Assembly: GCF_050314255.1 (NCBI RefSeq) | Contig: NZ_JBNPMZ010000003.1 | Location: 62,001 to 126,000, forward strand | Reading direction: 5' to 3' | DNA: 64,000 nt | Source: Claveliimonas sp034178805 | GTDB lineage: Bacteria; Bacillota; Clostridia; Lachnospirales; Lachnospiraceae | Shown: positions 50,655 to 59,016 of the stretch, in pieces | How positions within the stretch are numbered: position 1 is the stretch's first letter | How the letters are laid out: each line of letters begins with the position of its first letter | The notes under the pieces: generated by a model | Database searches by the model: none | The model's input: only the letters and a program-made list of their open reading frames with translations | Told to the model about the DNA's origin: nothing | Program-made: the position numbers and the translations under genes

Positions 50655-50675
50655 GAGTGCGCTCTGTTTTTTCTG

Positions 50676-50700
50676 TAAAAACATGGAAGCCCTCTTCATG
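50676..50700 (-). terminator. Probable terminator of ilvBN
   Basis: On the minus strand CATGAAG, AGGG loop, CTTCCATG, then TTTTT, a few bases after the ilvN stop. Confidence 0.65.
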
Positions 50701-50705
50701 TCTCT

Positions 50706-51215
50706 CTATCGTTCCATCATGCTGATAGACTCGATTCCCACGCTTCCGCCTCTTACAACCTCAATACTGCGGAATTCTTCCTTCATCAACTTGATAACCG
50801 CGTCATTTTTCGTTGCTGTCTGAACAAATTCCAGGAGCAGGCTGTCTTTTCCGTAATCAATAACCTTGGCCTTGAATGTCTCTGCGATCTGGAACAGCTC
50901 CACCTTATCCTCCGGTGTACATTTACGTACCTTTACATAGAGAATCTCCTTCATTCTTACAAACACATCTGTGAAGTCGATAACTTTGATTACCTCCACC
51001 AATCGATTCAGCTGCTTTTTAATCTGTTCAAATGTCTCATCGTCACTGACTGTAGCAATGGTCATTCTGGATACAGTCGGGTCTTCTGTTGTTCCAACAG
51101 TCAGACTGTCCAGGTTATAACATTTGCCGGAAAATAATCCGGAAATCTTCGAGAGAACACCCACCTGGTTCTCCACATACAGGGATATCCATCTTTTTTT
51201 CATTCCGTTACTCAT
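50706..51215 (-). CDS. ilvN: Acetolactate synthase small (regulatory) subunit
   Basis: 169 aa: N-terminal ACT domain (WISLYVENQVGVLSKISGLFSGKCYNLDSLTVGTTEDPTVSRMTI) and the second ACT-like domain (about 85-160, VRKCTPEDKVELFQIAETFKAKVID). It binds valine and tunes the catalytic subunit encoded 16 nt upstream. The C-terminus ends SISMMER. Regulated at transcription by the T-box ahead of ilvB. Confidence 0.94.
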   Translation of the reverse strand: MSNGMKKRWISLYVENQVGVLSKISGLFSGKCYNLDSLTVGTTEDPTVSRMTIATVSDDETFEQIKKQLNRLVEVIKVIDFTDVFVRMKEILYVKVRKCTPEDKVELFQIAETFKAKVIDYGKDSLLLEFVQTATKNDAVIKLMKEEFRSIEVVRGGSVGIESISMMER

Positions 51216-51231
51216 CTTCTCCCGCTCCTTC

Positions 51232-52953
51232 CTAACAATCCATAATCATGTCTTCCAGTGTTCCACCTGGCTGAATCATCGGATAAACCAGATCTTCCGG
51301 ATCGATCTCAAATTCTATAATGGTCGGCACCTTTGTACTCTTTCTTGCCTCTTCAAATGCCGGTACGATTTCTTCCTTCTGTGTTACCCGGATTCCCTTC
51401 GCGCCATAGCTTTCTGCGAGTTTGATAAAATCAGGAGTGTACGGAGGACATGGGACTTCTCCACATTTTCCTCTGCAGGCTGCACCGGAACGAAGACAGG
51501 TCATGGAATATCTCTTTCCATAGAAAAGTTTCTGCCACTGACGAACCATTCCCAGATTACTGTTATTAAAAATACAGCAAATGATCGGCAATTCCTCAAG
51601 TACCGCTGTTGCCAGCTCCTGGATATTCATCTGCATACCACCGTCACCGGAAATAGAGATAACCGGAGTATCCGGATTGCCGATCCTGGCTCCGATTGCT
51701 CCCGGCAGGCCGTATCCCATGGTTCCCAGTCCACCGGACATCAGAAGCTTCTTATTCTCATCCAGCTCCAGGAACTGAGCTGTAAACATCTGATGCTGAC
51801 CTACATCCGTTACCACAATTGCTTTATCAAACATTGTATTAATCGTCTCAATTATATCCTGTGGTGTCATGATCGGTTTTTTCTTCATGGTCAGAGGATA
51901 TCTGTGTTTCCACTCTCCGATCTCATCCAGCCATTTCTTTGTATCACACGCTTCCACATATTCCAGCATTTTGGTAATGGCCTCTTTTGCATCGGCAACG
52001 ATCGGTACATCTACCTGTACATTTTTGGAAATTGCAGCTGTATCAATATCAATATGTACAATCTGCGCATTTGGTGCAAATGAATGAAGCTTACCGGTAA
52101 TACGGTCATTAAATCTGGTACCGATGGAGAACAGAAGATCGCATTCTCCCACAGACATATTTGCCGCATAGGCACCATGCATACCCAGATTTCCAATGAA
52201 CAGCGGATGGTTAGTAGGAATTGCCCCACGTCCCATGACGGTTGTAATAACCGGAACATTGGTAAGCTCTACCAGCTTCTTAAATTCTGCATTTGCACCG
52301 GAAATATTTACGCCGCCTCCTGCAAGAAATACCGGACGCTCTGCCTTATTCAGCATCTTGATGGCACGCTTCAGCTGTCCGATATGGACGCTGGTATTCG
52401 GTTTGTAACCGCGGATATTTACATCCTCCGGATACTCATTGCTTCCCATCTCCGCCATCATATCTTTTGGAAGGTCCACAAGAACCGGTCCCGGACGTCC
52501 TGTTCTGGCAATGTAAAATGCTTCCTTTATAATTCTTCCCAGATCCTCTCTCCTGCGGACGGTTACACCATATTTGGTAATGCTTCTCGTAATTCCTACG
52601 ATATCAACCTCCTGGAAAGCATCATTTCCGATCAGATGTCTTGCCACCTGACCGGTAAAGCACACCAGCGGCACACTGTCATAATATGCAGTCGCAAGTC
52701 CTGTTACCAGATTGGTCGCTCCCGGACCGCTGGTTACCAGACAAACGCCCACCTTTCCCGTAGACCGTGCATAGGCATCCGCCTCATGCACCAGTGCCAC
52801 TTCCTGTCTCGGAAGAATGACCTTCGTATAGTCCTGCTTATAAAGCTCATCGCTGATATCAATGGTACATGCACCCGGATAACCGAAGATTGTATCAACA
52901 CCTTCTTCTTTCAGCGCTTTTACCAACAATTTGTTTCCTGAAATCTTTTTCAT
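51232..52953 (-). CDS. ilvB: Acetolactate synthase large (catalytic) subunit
   Basis: 573 aa thiamine diphosphate enzyme making acetolactate or acetohydroxybutyrate. The catalytic Glu is in ILPRQEVALVHEADAY, and the ThDP site is ISGDGGMQMNIQELAT...NNSNLGMVRQWQKLFY. Just after this, residues 486-502 carry four cysteines (C-x6-C-x3-C-x4-C) in an insert absent from E. coli-type enzymes, perhaps a metal site. AAGGAGG precedes the ATG. It is the first gene after a T-box leader, and ilvN follows 16 nt downstream. Confidence 0.95.
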   Translation of the reverse strand: MKKISGNKLLVKALKEEGVDTIFGYPGACTIDISDELYKQDYTKVILPRQEVALVHEADAYARSTGKVGVCLVTSGPGATNLVTGLATAYYDSVPLVCFTGQVARHLIGNDAFQEVDIVGITRSITKYGVTVRRREDLGRIIKEAFYIARTGRPGPVLVDLPKDMMAEMGSNEYPEDVNIRGYKPNTSVHIGQLKRAIKMLNKAERPVFLAGGGVNISGANAEFKKLVELTNVPVITTVMGRGAIPTNHPLFIGNLGMHGAYAANMSVGECDLLFSIGTRFNDRITGKLHSFAPNAQIVHIDIDTAAISKNVQVDVPIVADAKEAITKMLEYVEACDTKKWLDEIGEWKHRYPLTMKKKPIMTPQDIIETINTMFDKAIVVTDVGQHQMFTAQFLELDENKKLLMSGGLGTMGYGLPGAIGARIGNPDTPVISISGDGGMQMNIQELATAVLEELPIICCIFNNSNLGMVRQWQKLFYGKRYSMTCLRSGAACRGKCGEVPCPPYTPDFIKLAESYGAKGIRVTQKEEIVPAFEEARKSTKVPTIIEFEIDPEDLVYPMIQPGGTLEDMIMDC

Positions 52954-52977
52954 GCAAAAACCTCCTTATTACGTATA

Positions 52978-53060
52978 TAGATTGCGTGAATGCGCAATCT
53001 TTGCGCGCGAGCGGACTGCAAAGCAGTGTTTTCATCTCCGCAAGCTGCGCATCATCGCAC
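52978..53060. repeat. Hairpin-rich leader between T-box and ilvB
   Basis: Short inverted repeats follow one another: AGATTGCG...CGCAATCT (about 52980-53001), CACTGC/GCAGT (about 53018-53034) and GCACTTCGTGC (about 53057-53067). They lie downstream of the T-box terminator and upstream of the ilvB ribosome binding site, in the transcribed leader. Confidence 0.5.
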
Positions 53061-53068
53061 GAAGTGCT

Positions 53069-53115
53069 TTTTTATGTAGCAGGAAATTCCAGAAGAATTT
53101 CCTGCTACATAAAAA
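53069..53115. repeat. Perfect 21-bp inverted repeat next to the T-box terminator
   Basis: TTTTTATGTAGCAGGAAATTC (53069-53089), 5-nt loop, and its exact complement (53095-53115). The outer A-run at 53111-53115 is also the U-tract of the T-box terminator, so the two structures share bases. Confidence 0.85.
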
Positions 53116-53440
53116 GCCCTAAGCCAGATATAGCTTAGGGCGAATCTTACAATCCGTGTTACCACCTAAATTCAGAGAATGTCTTCTCTGCACTCTGCCA
53201 ATACGGGAATCTGCCTGCTGTTCTTTCCTTATACAGCTGCCACTCCGATACTGCTCCCCTTTAACGCTGGGACTGCGTTGAAGTCTACTGGCATCCACTA
53301 CGATTCTACAGGCAGATGTGTTCGGTTCACTGCTCAAAGGCTACTTCCATAAGCACTTCATAAGGATTCTCACCGGCCATCCTCTCTCTTTGCTTCCGAA
53401 TACTTATGTACTCCTCCTTGTCATAGCATTTCTCTGATAA
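53111..53440 (-). promoter_or_regulatory. T-box riboswitch leader of ilvBN
   Basis: On the minus strand the T-box sequence TTTAGGTGGTAACACGGA lies at about 53170-53153, followed by a strong terminator (GCCCTAAGC...GCTTAGGGC and T-run, 53141-53111). Upstream, Stem I has AGGAGTA, an AGAGA motif and GGATGGCCGGTGAGAATCC. The upper Stem I helix is CATAAG/CTTATG; directly after it GGAAGTAGCC gives a candidate specifier codon GUA (Val) at 53344-53342, opposite the AGUA of the loop E motif. Uncharged tRNA would favour antitermination. The T-box identity is clear; the specifier is inference. Confidence 0.92.
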
Positions 53441-53448
53441 TTGTAAAT

Positions 53449-53478
53449 ATTATAGTTGATGAAGTACCTCTCTGTCAA
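53449..53478 (-). promoter_or_regulatory. Promoter of the ilvBN T-box transcript
   Basis: TTGACA (53478-53473), 18 nt, TATAAT (53454-53449): both boxes are perfect on the minus strand. Confidence 0.82.
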
Positions 53479-53509
53479 CCATTGTTAGAAATTTGTCCGA
53501 TACCTATTT

Positions 53510-54154
53510 CTATATATCTTTCAGAAATTTATCCACATCCAGGACATGATATTTTCCATCTTTATAATATGCCGGTTTTAGATTTTTCTTCGTAAAGGCA
53601 GCAACCAGTTCTTCCACCGTATGCACCTCTTCCGGAAAATAAGTCGCATAGACGCCCACTTTTTCCGGCACATGGCAGTCGCTTGCCCCTACCGGAACCA
53701 GATCCAGTGCCCGGGCATATTCTGCCGCTTTCTGGCATGCGGCTTTCAGCGTACTTCCATTCAGGACCTCAATGCCATCCAGCCCACGCACTTCATTTAA
53801 GTGCTCTTCCAGACCACGCCGGTTATTACGGAATGGATGAGCGCTGTAACAGACGCCGCCCTGTGCTTTCACAAAATCGATAAATTCCTGTGCGCTGATC
53901 CTGTGATCCGGATAGGAATCAATACCAAATGCAATAATGTCTCCCTGAAGAGAGAAAAATTCAATCCCAACAAAAATCGGGAAATTTACTTTTTTCGAAT
54001 AAGACGCCGCAAATTCCCTGAGTCCCATACTGTCATGGTCTGTGATGCAAATTCCATCCAGCCCTTTTTCTTTCGCAATCTCTACGATTTCTTCCAGAGG
54101 AAGAAAGCTGTCCCCTGAGTAACGCATCTCATGCATATGTAAGTCGATAAACAT
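53510..54154 (-). CDS. PHP domain phosphoesterase-like protein
   Basis: 214 aa. Metal-binding motifs of the PHP family are present in order: DLHMHEMRYSGDS, CITDHDSMG, EFFS, YSAHPFRNNR and GASDCHVPE. Such proteins are metal-dependent phosphoesterases, including histidinol phosphatases and 3',5'-bisphosphate nucleases; the substrate here is not known. The ATG at 54154 has AAGGAGG 6 nt upstream. It overlaps nothing but follows the glycosyltransferase gene stop by 19 nt and ends the thyA operon. Confidence 0.87.
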   Translation of the reverse strand: MFIDLHMHEMRYSGDSFLPLEEIVEIAKEKGLDGICITDHDSMGLREFAASYSKKVNFPIFVGIEFFSLQGDIIAFGIDSYPDHRISAQEFIDFVKAQGGVCYSAHPFRNNRRGLEEHLNEVRGLDGIEVLNGSTLKAACQKAAEYARALDLVPVGASDCHVPEKVGVYATYFPEEVHTVEELVAAFTKKNLKPAYYKDGKYHVLDVDKFLKDI

Positions 54155-54173
54155 TGGTGTCCTCCTTACCCTC

Positions 54174-55430
54174 TCAATTTTTCTTTTCTGTATCCATCTG
54201 ATTCTGACATCTGTCATTTTCCCTCAGAACGATGCTACAGATATTTCCCCATGATATCTGTGTGAGATCCGGACTTTCCGTCACTCTCATCTGTGCACAT
54301 TCCTGAATTTTCTCTGCCAGTTCCCGCTCAAACCCCGGGAGGCTCTCCGGTACCGGCTCATCTGTATTATACATCTTTGGCGGCTGCACGTAGACGATCG
54401 GTGCATCCGGCACATGCTCTTCTACCCAGGATGGGATTCCCGGGAGAGCAGTGATCACTACCCTGTCTCCACAGGCCATGGCCTCGATCATCGTAAGAGG
54501 CATCCCATCGAAGAAAGACGGGAGCACAAAGATGTCACTGCTTCGATATTCTTCAGCCAGCTCTTCCTGTGAGATCCGCCCTGTGAATCTCACAGGATAA
54601 GGTGCTTCTGCTGCCAGACTTCGAATCTGTGCGTACTCTTCCTCATTTCCATATCCGCCTGCAAGAACCAACTCTGCCTCGTCCGTCTTCCATGGAAGAT
54701 AGGAAAGGCTCCGAAGAAGGCTTATGACTCCCTTCTTCTCTGACAGCTTACCTGCAAAAATGAGACGAAGCTTTTTCTTCTCCGACTGATTCTTATTTTC
54801 TTCTGCGGTCTCATTTTTCTCCGCCATTCGGAATAAATGGTGATTATATCCCGTTCCGACTGTGAAAATTTTCTCTCCGCTCATGTCATATATCTGACAG
54901 ATTTCCTCTTTCTGCTCTTCATGAATTGCAAAAACTGCATCCAGCTTCGGAATTTGGGAACGGATATATTTCCGCTGAAAATCCGTCTTCTGCATCTGGC
55001 GAAGATCTGTATTATGGCAGAATCCAAATACCCGGTATCCCTCCAACTCCTCTCTGGCAAGTGCCGTTACCAGATACAGATGATGGCAGATAACAAGATC
55101 CGGTCCGAACTCCTCCGCCGCCTTGCGGATTACCCGTCTGAATGCTCTCACAAAAGCCTCTGTCATCTCCGGTGTCATCTGGCCATACACCGTGCTTTCA
55201 TAGGGCATCTCATCCGACATTCCGGCTATTGGAAATGGAAGCTCGTCTGTCTTAAAATAAACAGGATACAGCTTCACTCCTTCCGGGGATTCCACTGTGT
55301 CCTCCTGATAAATACCTGCGATCACTGCCTGTTCATGTCCAAGCCCGGCAAACTCTTTTACGAGCTCTGTCAGATATACCCCGCTCCCCGTGCTGTTCGG
55401 CTTCTGAGCTGTAATGCTTAATATTTTCAT
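54174..55430 (-). CDS. Glycosyltransferase family 4 protein
   Basis: 418 aa GT-B enzyme. The N-terminal half has PNSTGSGVYLTELVKEFAGLGHE and VICHHLYLV; the C-terminal half has LRLIFAGKLSEKKGV, RFTGRISQEELAEEYRSSDIFVLPS and the E-x7-E motif FFDGMPLTMIEAMACG. It transfers a sugar from a nucleotide-sugar donor to an unknown acceptor. The start lies one base after the folA stop (TAG C ATG), an unusual pairing with thymidylate genes that is probably operon hitch-hiking rather than a shared pathway. Confidence 0.88.
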   Translation of the reverse strand: MKILSITAQKPNSTGSGVYLTELVKEFAGLGHEQAVIAGIYQEDTVESPEGVKLYPVYFKTDELPFPIAGMSDEMPYESTVYGQMTPEMTEAFVRAFRRVIRKAAEEFGPDLVICHHLYLVTALAREELEGYRVFGFCHNTDLRQMQKTDFQRKYIRSQIPKLDAVFAIHEEQKEEICQIYDMSGEKIFTVGTGYNHHLFRMAEKNETAEENKNQSEKKKLRLIFAGKLSEKKGVISLLRSLSYLPWKTDEAELVLAGGYGNEEEYAQIRSLAAEAPYPVRFTGRISQEELAEEYRSSDIFVLPSFFDGMPLTMIEAMACGDRVVITALPGIPSWVEEHVPDAPIVYVQPPKMYNTDEPVPESLPGFERELAEKIQECAQMRVTESPDLTQISWGNICSIVLRENDRCQNQMDTEKKN

Positions 55431-55431
55431 G

Positions 55432-55923
55432 CTATTTAACTATCCTCTCATATACCGTAAAATAATACTCCAGATTAAAGCAGGTCTGCTCCTCACTGAT
55501 TTTTGTCATCCTCCATCCCTCATCCTCATCCAGATTCGGAAAATAGGTATCTGCATCATAAGCGTGATCAATCTTCGTCACCAGAGCCGTATCGCAATAC
55601 GGAAGCATTGCCCGGTAAACACTCTCGCCACCGATTACAAACACTTCTCCTTCATATTTTTTACTTTCTTCAATAGCCTCTTCGATACTGTGTACCAGAA
55701 CCGCTCCTTTTACTTTATAGTCCGGATTCTTCGTAATAACAATATTCACCCGGTTTGCCAGCGGCTGCCCCTGCGGAAAGCTCTCCAGAGTCTTTCGACC
55801 CATGATCACGATATTTCCCTTTGTCGTCTCCCGGAAATACTTCATATCCGCCGGGATACTCCACATCAGTTTATTGTCCTTTCCAATTGCCCAGTTTTTA
55901 TCTACTGCAACGATTAATTTCAT
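55432..55923 (-). CDS. folA: Dihydrofolate reductase
   Basis: 163 aa, normal for the chromosomal enzyme. Conserved MKLIVAVDKNWAIGKDNKLMWSIPADMKYF, GNIVIMGRKTLESFP and EVFVIGGESVYRAML are present, with the catalytic acidic residue in the PADMKYF helix and the NADPH-binding GRKT. It regenerates tetrahydrofolate, needed because ThyA (encoded directly upstream, 19 nt) oxidises it. Cotranscribed with thyA. Confidence 0.95.
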   Translation of the reverse strand: MKLIVAVDKNWAIGKDNKLMWSIPADMKYFRETTKGNIVIMGRKTLESFPQGQPLANRVNIVITKNPDYKVKGAVLVHSIEEAIEESKKYEGEVFVIGGESVYRAMLPYCDTALVTKIDHAYDADTYFPNLDEDEGWRMTKISEEQTCFNLEYYFTVYERIVK

Positions 55924-55942
55924 AAAAATTCTCCATTCTGTT

Positions 55943-56791
55943 CTATATTGCTACCGGAATATTCCGAATCTGCTCATGCGTCTGATAGTCGATAAGTTTC
56001 ACATCATCCGGCGTAAAATCATAGAAATCCTTCACTTCCGGATTCAGCCAGAACTTCGGTGCCGGAAGCGGCTCTCTACTGATCAATTCCTCAATCAAAG
56101 GAACGTGCCTGTCATAAATATGGGCATCTGCAATCACATGAACAAATTCACCCACCTCCATGTCACACACCTGCGCCAGCATATGCATCAGCACAGAGTA
56201 CTGGCATACATTCCAGCTGTTTGCCGCCAGCACATCATTGGAACGCTGATTCAGGATTCCGTTTAAGGTCAGCTTCTCATGTCCCGGCTTCTTCGTCACA
56301 TTAAATGTCATACTGTATGCGCAGGGATACAGATTCATCTCATGAAGATCCTGATGCACATATATATTGGTCATAATCCGCCGACTGTAAGGATTATTTT
56401 TCAGGTCATAGATCACACGATCCACCTGGTCATACATTCCTTCTTTATACTGATGCTTGACTCCCATCTGATACCCGTAGGCTTTTCCGATTGAACCTTC
56501 CTCGTCGGCCCAGCTGTCCCAGATATGGCTGTTCAGATCATGGATATTATTCGATTTTTTCTGCCATATCCACAAAAGCTCGTCCGTACAGCTCTTAATA
56601 GCAGTTCTTCTAAGTGTCAGCGCCGGGAATTCTTGGCTCAGATCGTAGCGATTCACCACACCGAATTTCTTAATCGTATAGGCAGGTGTGCCGTCTTCCC
56701 AGACCGGGCGCACCTTTTCACCTCTGGTGTCCGTGCCGTTGTCGATAATGTCGCGGCACATGTCTATAAATATTTTATCTGCATAACTCAT
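55943..56791 (-). CDS. thyA: Thymidylate synthase (divergent ThyA)
   Basis: 282 aa. The catalytic Cys is Cys157 in LYPCAYSMTFNV, where most ThyA enzymes have PCH; the nucleotide-binding RSxD (183-186) is kept but the usual LGxPFN reads LAANSWN (to 194). The C-terminal DYQTHEQIRNIPVAI is typical of the family. The protein therefore belongs to a divergent clostridial ThyA branch. The ATG at 56791 has AAGGAGG 6 nt upstream; a longer frame to 56884 would run through a palindromic repeat and is rejected. First gene of thyA-folA-glycosyltransferase-PHP. Confidence 0.9.
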   Translation of the reverse strand: MSYADKIFIDMCRDIIDNGTDTRGEKVRPVWEDGTPAYTIKKFGVVNRYDLSQEFPALTLRRTAIKSCTDELLWIWQKKSNNIHDLNSHIWDSWADEEGSIGKAYGYQMGVKHQYKEGMYDQVDRVIYDLKNNPYSRRIMTNIYVHQDLHEMNLYPCAYSMTFNVTKKPGHEKLTLNGILNQRSNDVLAANSWNVCQYSVLMHMLAQVCDMEVGEFVHVIADAHIYDRHVPLIEELISREPLPAPKFWLNPEVKDFYDFTPDDVKLIDYQTHEQIRNIPVAI

Positions 56792-56804
56792 ATTTAACCT
56801 CCTT

Positions 56805-56886
56805 GGGGACGTAGCAAAACGCATTTTGCTACGTCCCCAGTTGCATTTTGCCCTGTACCCAATTGTATCACACCCTGTACCCAATT
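56805..56886. repeat. REP-like palindrome, second copy of the element near the RAYT gene
   Basis: GGGGACGTAGCAAAACG/CATTTTGCTACGTCCCC (56805-56838, one mismatch), followed by two CCCTGTACCCAATTG units (about 56850-56866 and 56872-56887). Same palindrome and same GTACCCAATTG box as at 686-776 but inverted. It touches the thyA ribosome binding site. Confidence 0.78.
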
Positions 56887-56893
56887 GACAATC

Positions 56894-57325
56894 TCAAGGC
56901 TCAGCCACATTATAAAGCACTTTATTAAGCATTTTCTGCAATGCCTGTATTTCTTTTTTGGTCATTCCAATCGTCAGATTCTTATCGATTTTCCTGCGGT
57001 CAGACTCCATACGTTTCTGAATGTCGTAGGCTTTCTCTGTCAGATACACATTCTTGCGTCTCTTGTCCTTAGCATTTGGAACGATCAGTATGAACCCTTT
57101 CTCATCCAGCCTTTTCAGGATTCCGGTTACCGTAGGATTCTTCAGGCTTAATGCCTTCTCGATGTCTCTCTGATTCACTTCCTCTTTCTGGCAGTTGAAG
57201 AGATAATCCAGCACTTCGCACTGGGATGACGTGATTCCCAGCCTCCGCAGTCGATTGTTGAAATCCTTCTCATATACATTATTAATCTGCTTGAACAGAA
57301 ATCCTATTGGCAGTCTCTCCTGCAT
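56894..57325 (-). CDS. MarR family transcriptional regulator
   Basis: About 143 aa, winged helix with FLFKQINNVYEKDFNNRLRRLGITSSQCEVLDYLF, NQRDIEKALSLKNPTVTGILKRLDEKGFI and the beta-wing DKRRKNVYLTEKA. The ATG at 57325 has AAGGG upstream; GTG at 57334 is an alternative. It follows the MATE gene by about 120 nt in the same direction, the usual arrangement for a local multidrug regulator, and ends beside the palindromic repeat. Confidence 0.9.
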   Translation of the reverse strand: MQERLPIGFLFKQINNVYEKDFNNRLRRLGITSSQCEVLDYLFNCQKEEVNQRDIEKALSLKNPTVTGILKRLDEKGFILIVPNAKDKRRKNVYLTEKAYDIQKRMESDRRKIDKNLTIGMTKKEIQALQKMLNKVLYNVAEP

Positions 57326-57448
57326 ATTTCTCACCCTTCCCTTATTATCAGGAACATCTGACGCCCCACCACTCTCATTTAATAGTCCCCTGTTAAAAGA
57401 TAGTATGCTATATTTTTATCAAAAAAACAAGTGGGAACAGAAGATTTT

Positions 57449-58825
57449 TCAATCTTCTGCCGTCCGCATTATTTTCAGTTCCCGCAGCGCAAATCCAACA
57501 GCAACTGCTGCCGATGCACCATCTGCAATAGGTCCCGCATACATCACACCGTCAATTCCCATAAATATTGGAAATATCACAATCAGCGGAAGCAGAAACA
57601 GCACCTGTCTTGTAAGTGAAACAACGATTCCCAGTCTCGCCTTACCGATAGAAGTGAAAAATCCGGAAGACATGGGCTGAATTCCATTGATGAACGTCAT
57701 GAACATGTAAATTTTAAAATACCGCTCTGCAAAATAAAAATAGGCTTCGCTTCCTGTTCCGAAGATGCTCACCAATTGCCTTGGAAATGTCTGAAAACAC
57801 CCGAAAAAGACTATTCCCACCATAAGGGATACCGTTGCTGCCTTCCGGTAGGTTTCTCTTACTCTTCCATAATTCTCCGCCCCGTAATTGAACCCCCATA
57901 TAGGCTGGCATCCCTGCGATATTCCAATGCAGATTGCCATGAACACCATATTTACCTTGGAAATTACGCCGACGCAGGCGAGAGGGATATCCGTGCCGTA
58001 CATGGACATAGCTCCGTAATGCCGAAGCGTATTATTCATCACAATCTGAACCACAGCCATTGAAATCTGATTGATGCAGGATGCCATTCCCAAAGATACA
58101 ATTGCTTTCAGGGCATGTCCCCTGGGGATCAGCATCTCTGCCTTCAATTCCATATTACAGCGTTTTGCAAAATAAAATATGACCATCATGCCGGATATCA
58201 CCTGTCCGATCACCGTCGCCCATGCTGCACCTTGAATTCCCCAATGAAATCCAAATATAAACAGGGGATCCAGTATGGTATTGATAATAGCGCCCGTGAG
58301 CATACATGTCATGGAATAGGTTGGGCTTCTGTCCGCGCGGATCAGATGATTCCCACCGGTAGTCAGCACCAGAAAGGGAATTCCCCATGCCGTAATCCCC
58401 GTATAATCCTGCGCAAAAGGAAGCACCTCCGGCGTTACTCCGAACAGCTGTAACAGCGGATTCAAAAAAAGAAGTACGATTACAGCGATAATACATCCAC
58501 AGATCACCAGCATGGAAAGCCCTGTTCCGGCAATGCGGACCGCCTCTTCCTTTCTGCCTGCCCCCGACTCAAGATTAAAATTAGATGCACTTCCGATTCC
58601 CAGAAGCAGAGCTGTTGCCGTACAGATAATGGAAATCGGAAATGCAATATTTGTTGCCGCATTTCCCAGCATTCCGACTCCCTGACCGATAAAAATCTGA
58701 TCCACTATATTATACAATGAACTAACCAGCATACTGATAATTGCCGGTATGGCAAATTTTGCAATCAGGCGGCTAATCCTCTCTGTGGCAAGTGGATTCG
58801 TCGTCTGCCCGTTTTTCATCTCCAT
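57449..58825 (-). CDS. MATE family efflux transporter (second)
   Basis: About 458 aa with some 12 helices; segments such as FAIPAIISMLVSSLYNIVDQIFIG, GIGSASNFNLESGAG, GAIINTILDPLFIFGFHWG and GCQPIWGFNYGAENYGRVRETY are characteristic. The ATG at 58825 follows a purine-rich AAAGAGAG; a longer frame reaching 58918 runs into a dispersed repeat and is unlikely. The stop codon lies in a small hairpin GAAGATTGAAAAATCTTC. Likely exports a drug or metabolite under control of the MarR protein downstream. Confidence 0.9.
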   Translation of the reverse strand: MEMKNGQTTNPLATERISRLIAKFAIPAIISMLVSSLYNIVDQIFIGQGVGMLGNAATNIAFPISIICTATALLLGIGSASNFNLESGAGRKEEAVRIAGTGLSMLVICGCIIAVIVLLFLNPLLQLFGVTPEVLPFAQDYTGITAWGIPFLVLTTGGNHLIRADRSPTYSMTCMLTGAIINTILDPLFIFGFHWGIQGAAWATVIGQVISGMMVIFYFAKRCNMELKAEMLIPRGHALKAIVSLGMASCINQISMAVVQIVMNNTLRHYGAMSMYGTDIPLACVGVISKVNMVFMAICIGISQGCQPIWGFNYGAENYGRVRETYRKAATVSLMVGIVFFGCFQTFPRQLVSIFGTGSEAYFYFAERYFKIYMFMTFINGIQPMSSGFFTSIGKARLGIVVSLTRQVLFLLPLIVIFPIFMGIDGVMYAGPIADGASAAVAVGFALRELKIMRTAED

Positions 58826-58864
58826 AACAATCTCTCTTTCTTTTCTCAACTTTCCCGTTACATG

Positions 58865-58918
58865 AACAAAGAGTTCCGCTCGCGGAACTCTCGCGCCTCC
58901 GGCGGTAGCCTGCGACAT
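58865..58918. repeat. GC-rich dispersed repeat
   Basis: AAAGAGTTCCGC...GCGGAACTC (small palindrome) followed by CTCGCGCCTCCGGCGG and GCCTGCGACATC. The second part matches 48960-48990 and the first resembles 25971-25985 and 1141-1168. Function unknown. Confidence 0.6.
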
Positions 58919-58969
58919 CTTCTGCTCACGCCGGAGTGCGTATCCCCCGGAAGGTTTTGTCGAATGTAC

Positions 58970-59010
58970 GACAAAAACAAAAGACTTCTTGATTTCTCAA
59001 GAAGTCTTTA
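58970..59010 (-). terminator. Terminator of the tRNA-Gly transcript
   Basis: On the minus strand AAAGACTTCTTG, AGAAAT loop, CAAGAAGTCTTT, then TGTTTTTGT, starting 6 nt after the tRNA. Confidence 0.85.
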
Positions 59011-59016
59011 CCAAGA

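Noticed and set aside
56791..56884. Longer N-terminus for ThyA
   Set aside because: The extension is translated from the palindromic repeat; AAGGAGG directly before 56791 marks the true start.
58826..58918. Longer N-terminus (MSQATAGG...) for the second MATE protein
   Set aside because: The extension is encoded by a dispersed repeat also found at 48960-48990, and MATE proteins do not need it.
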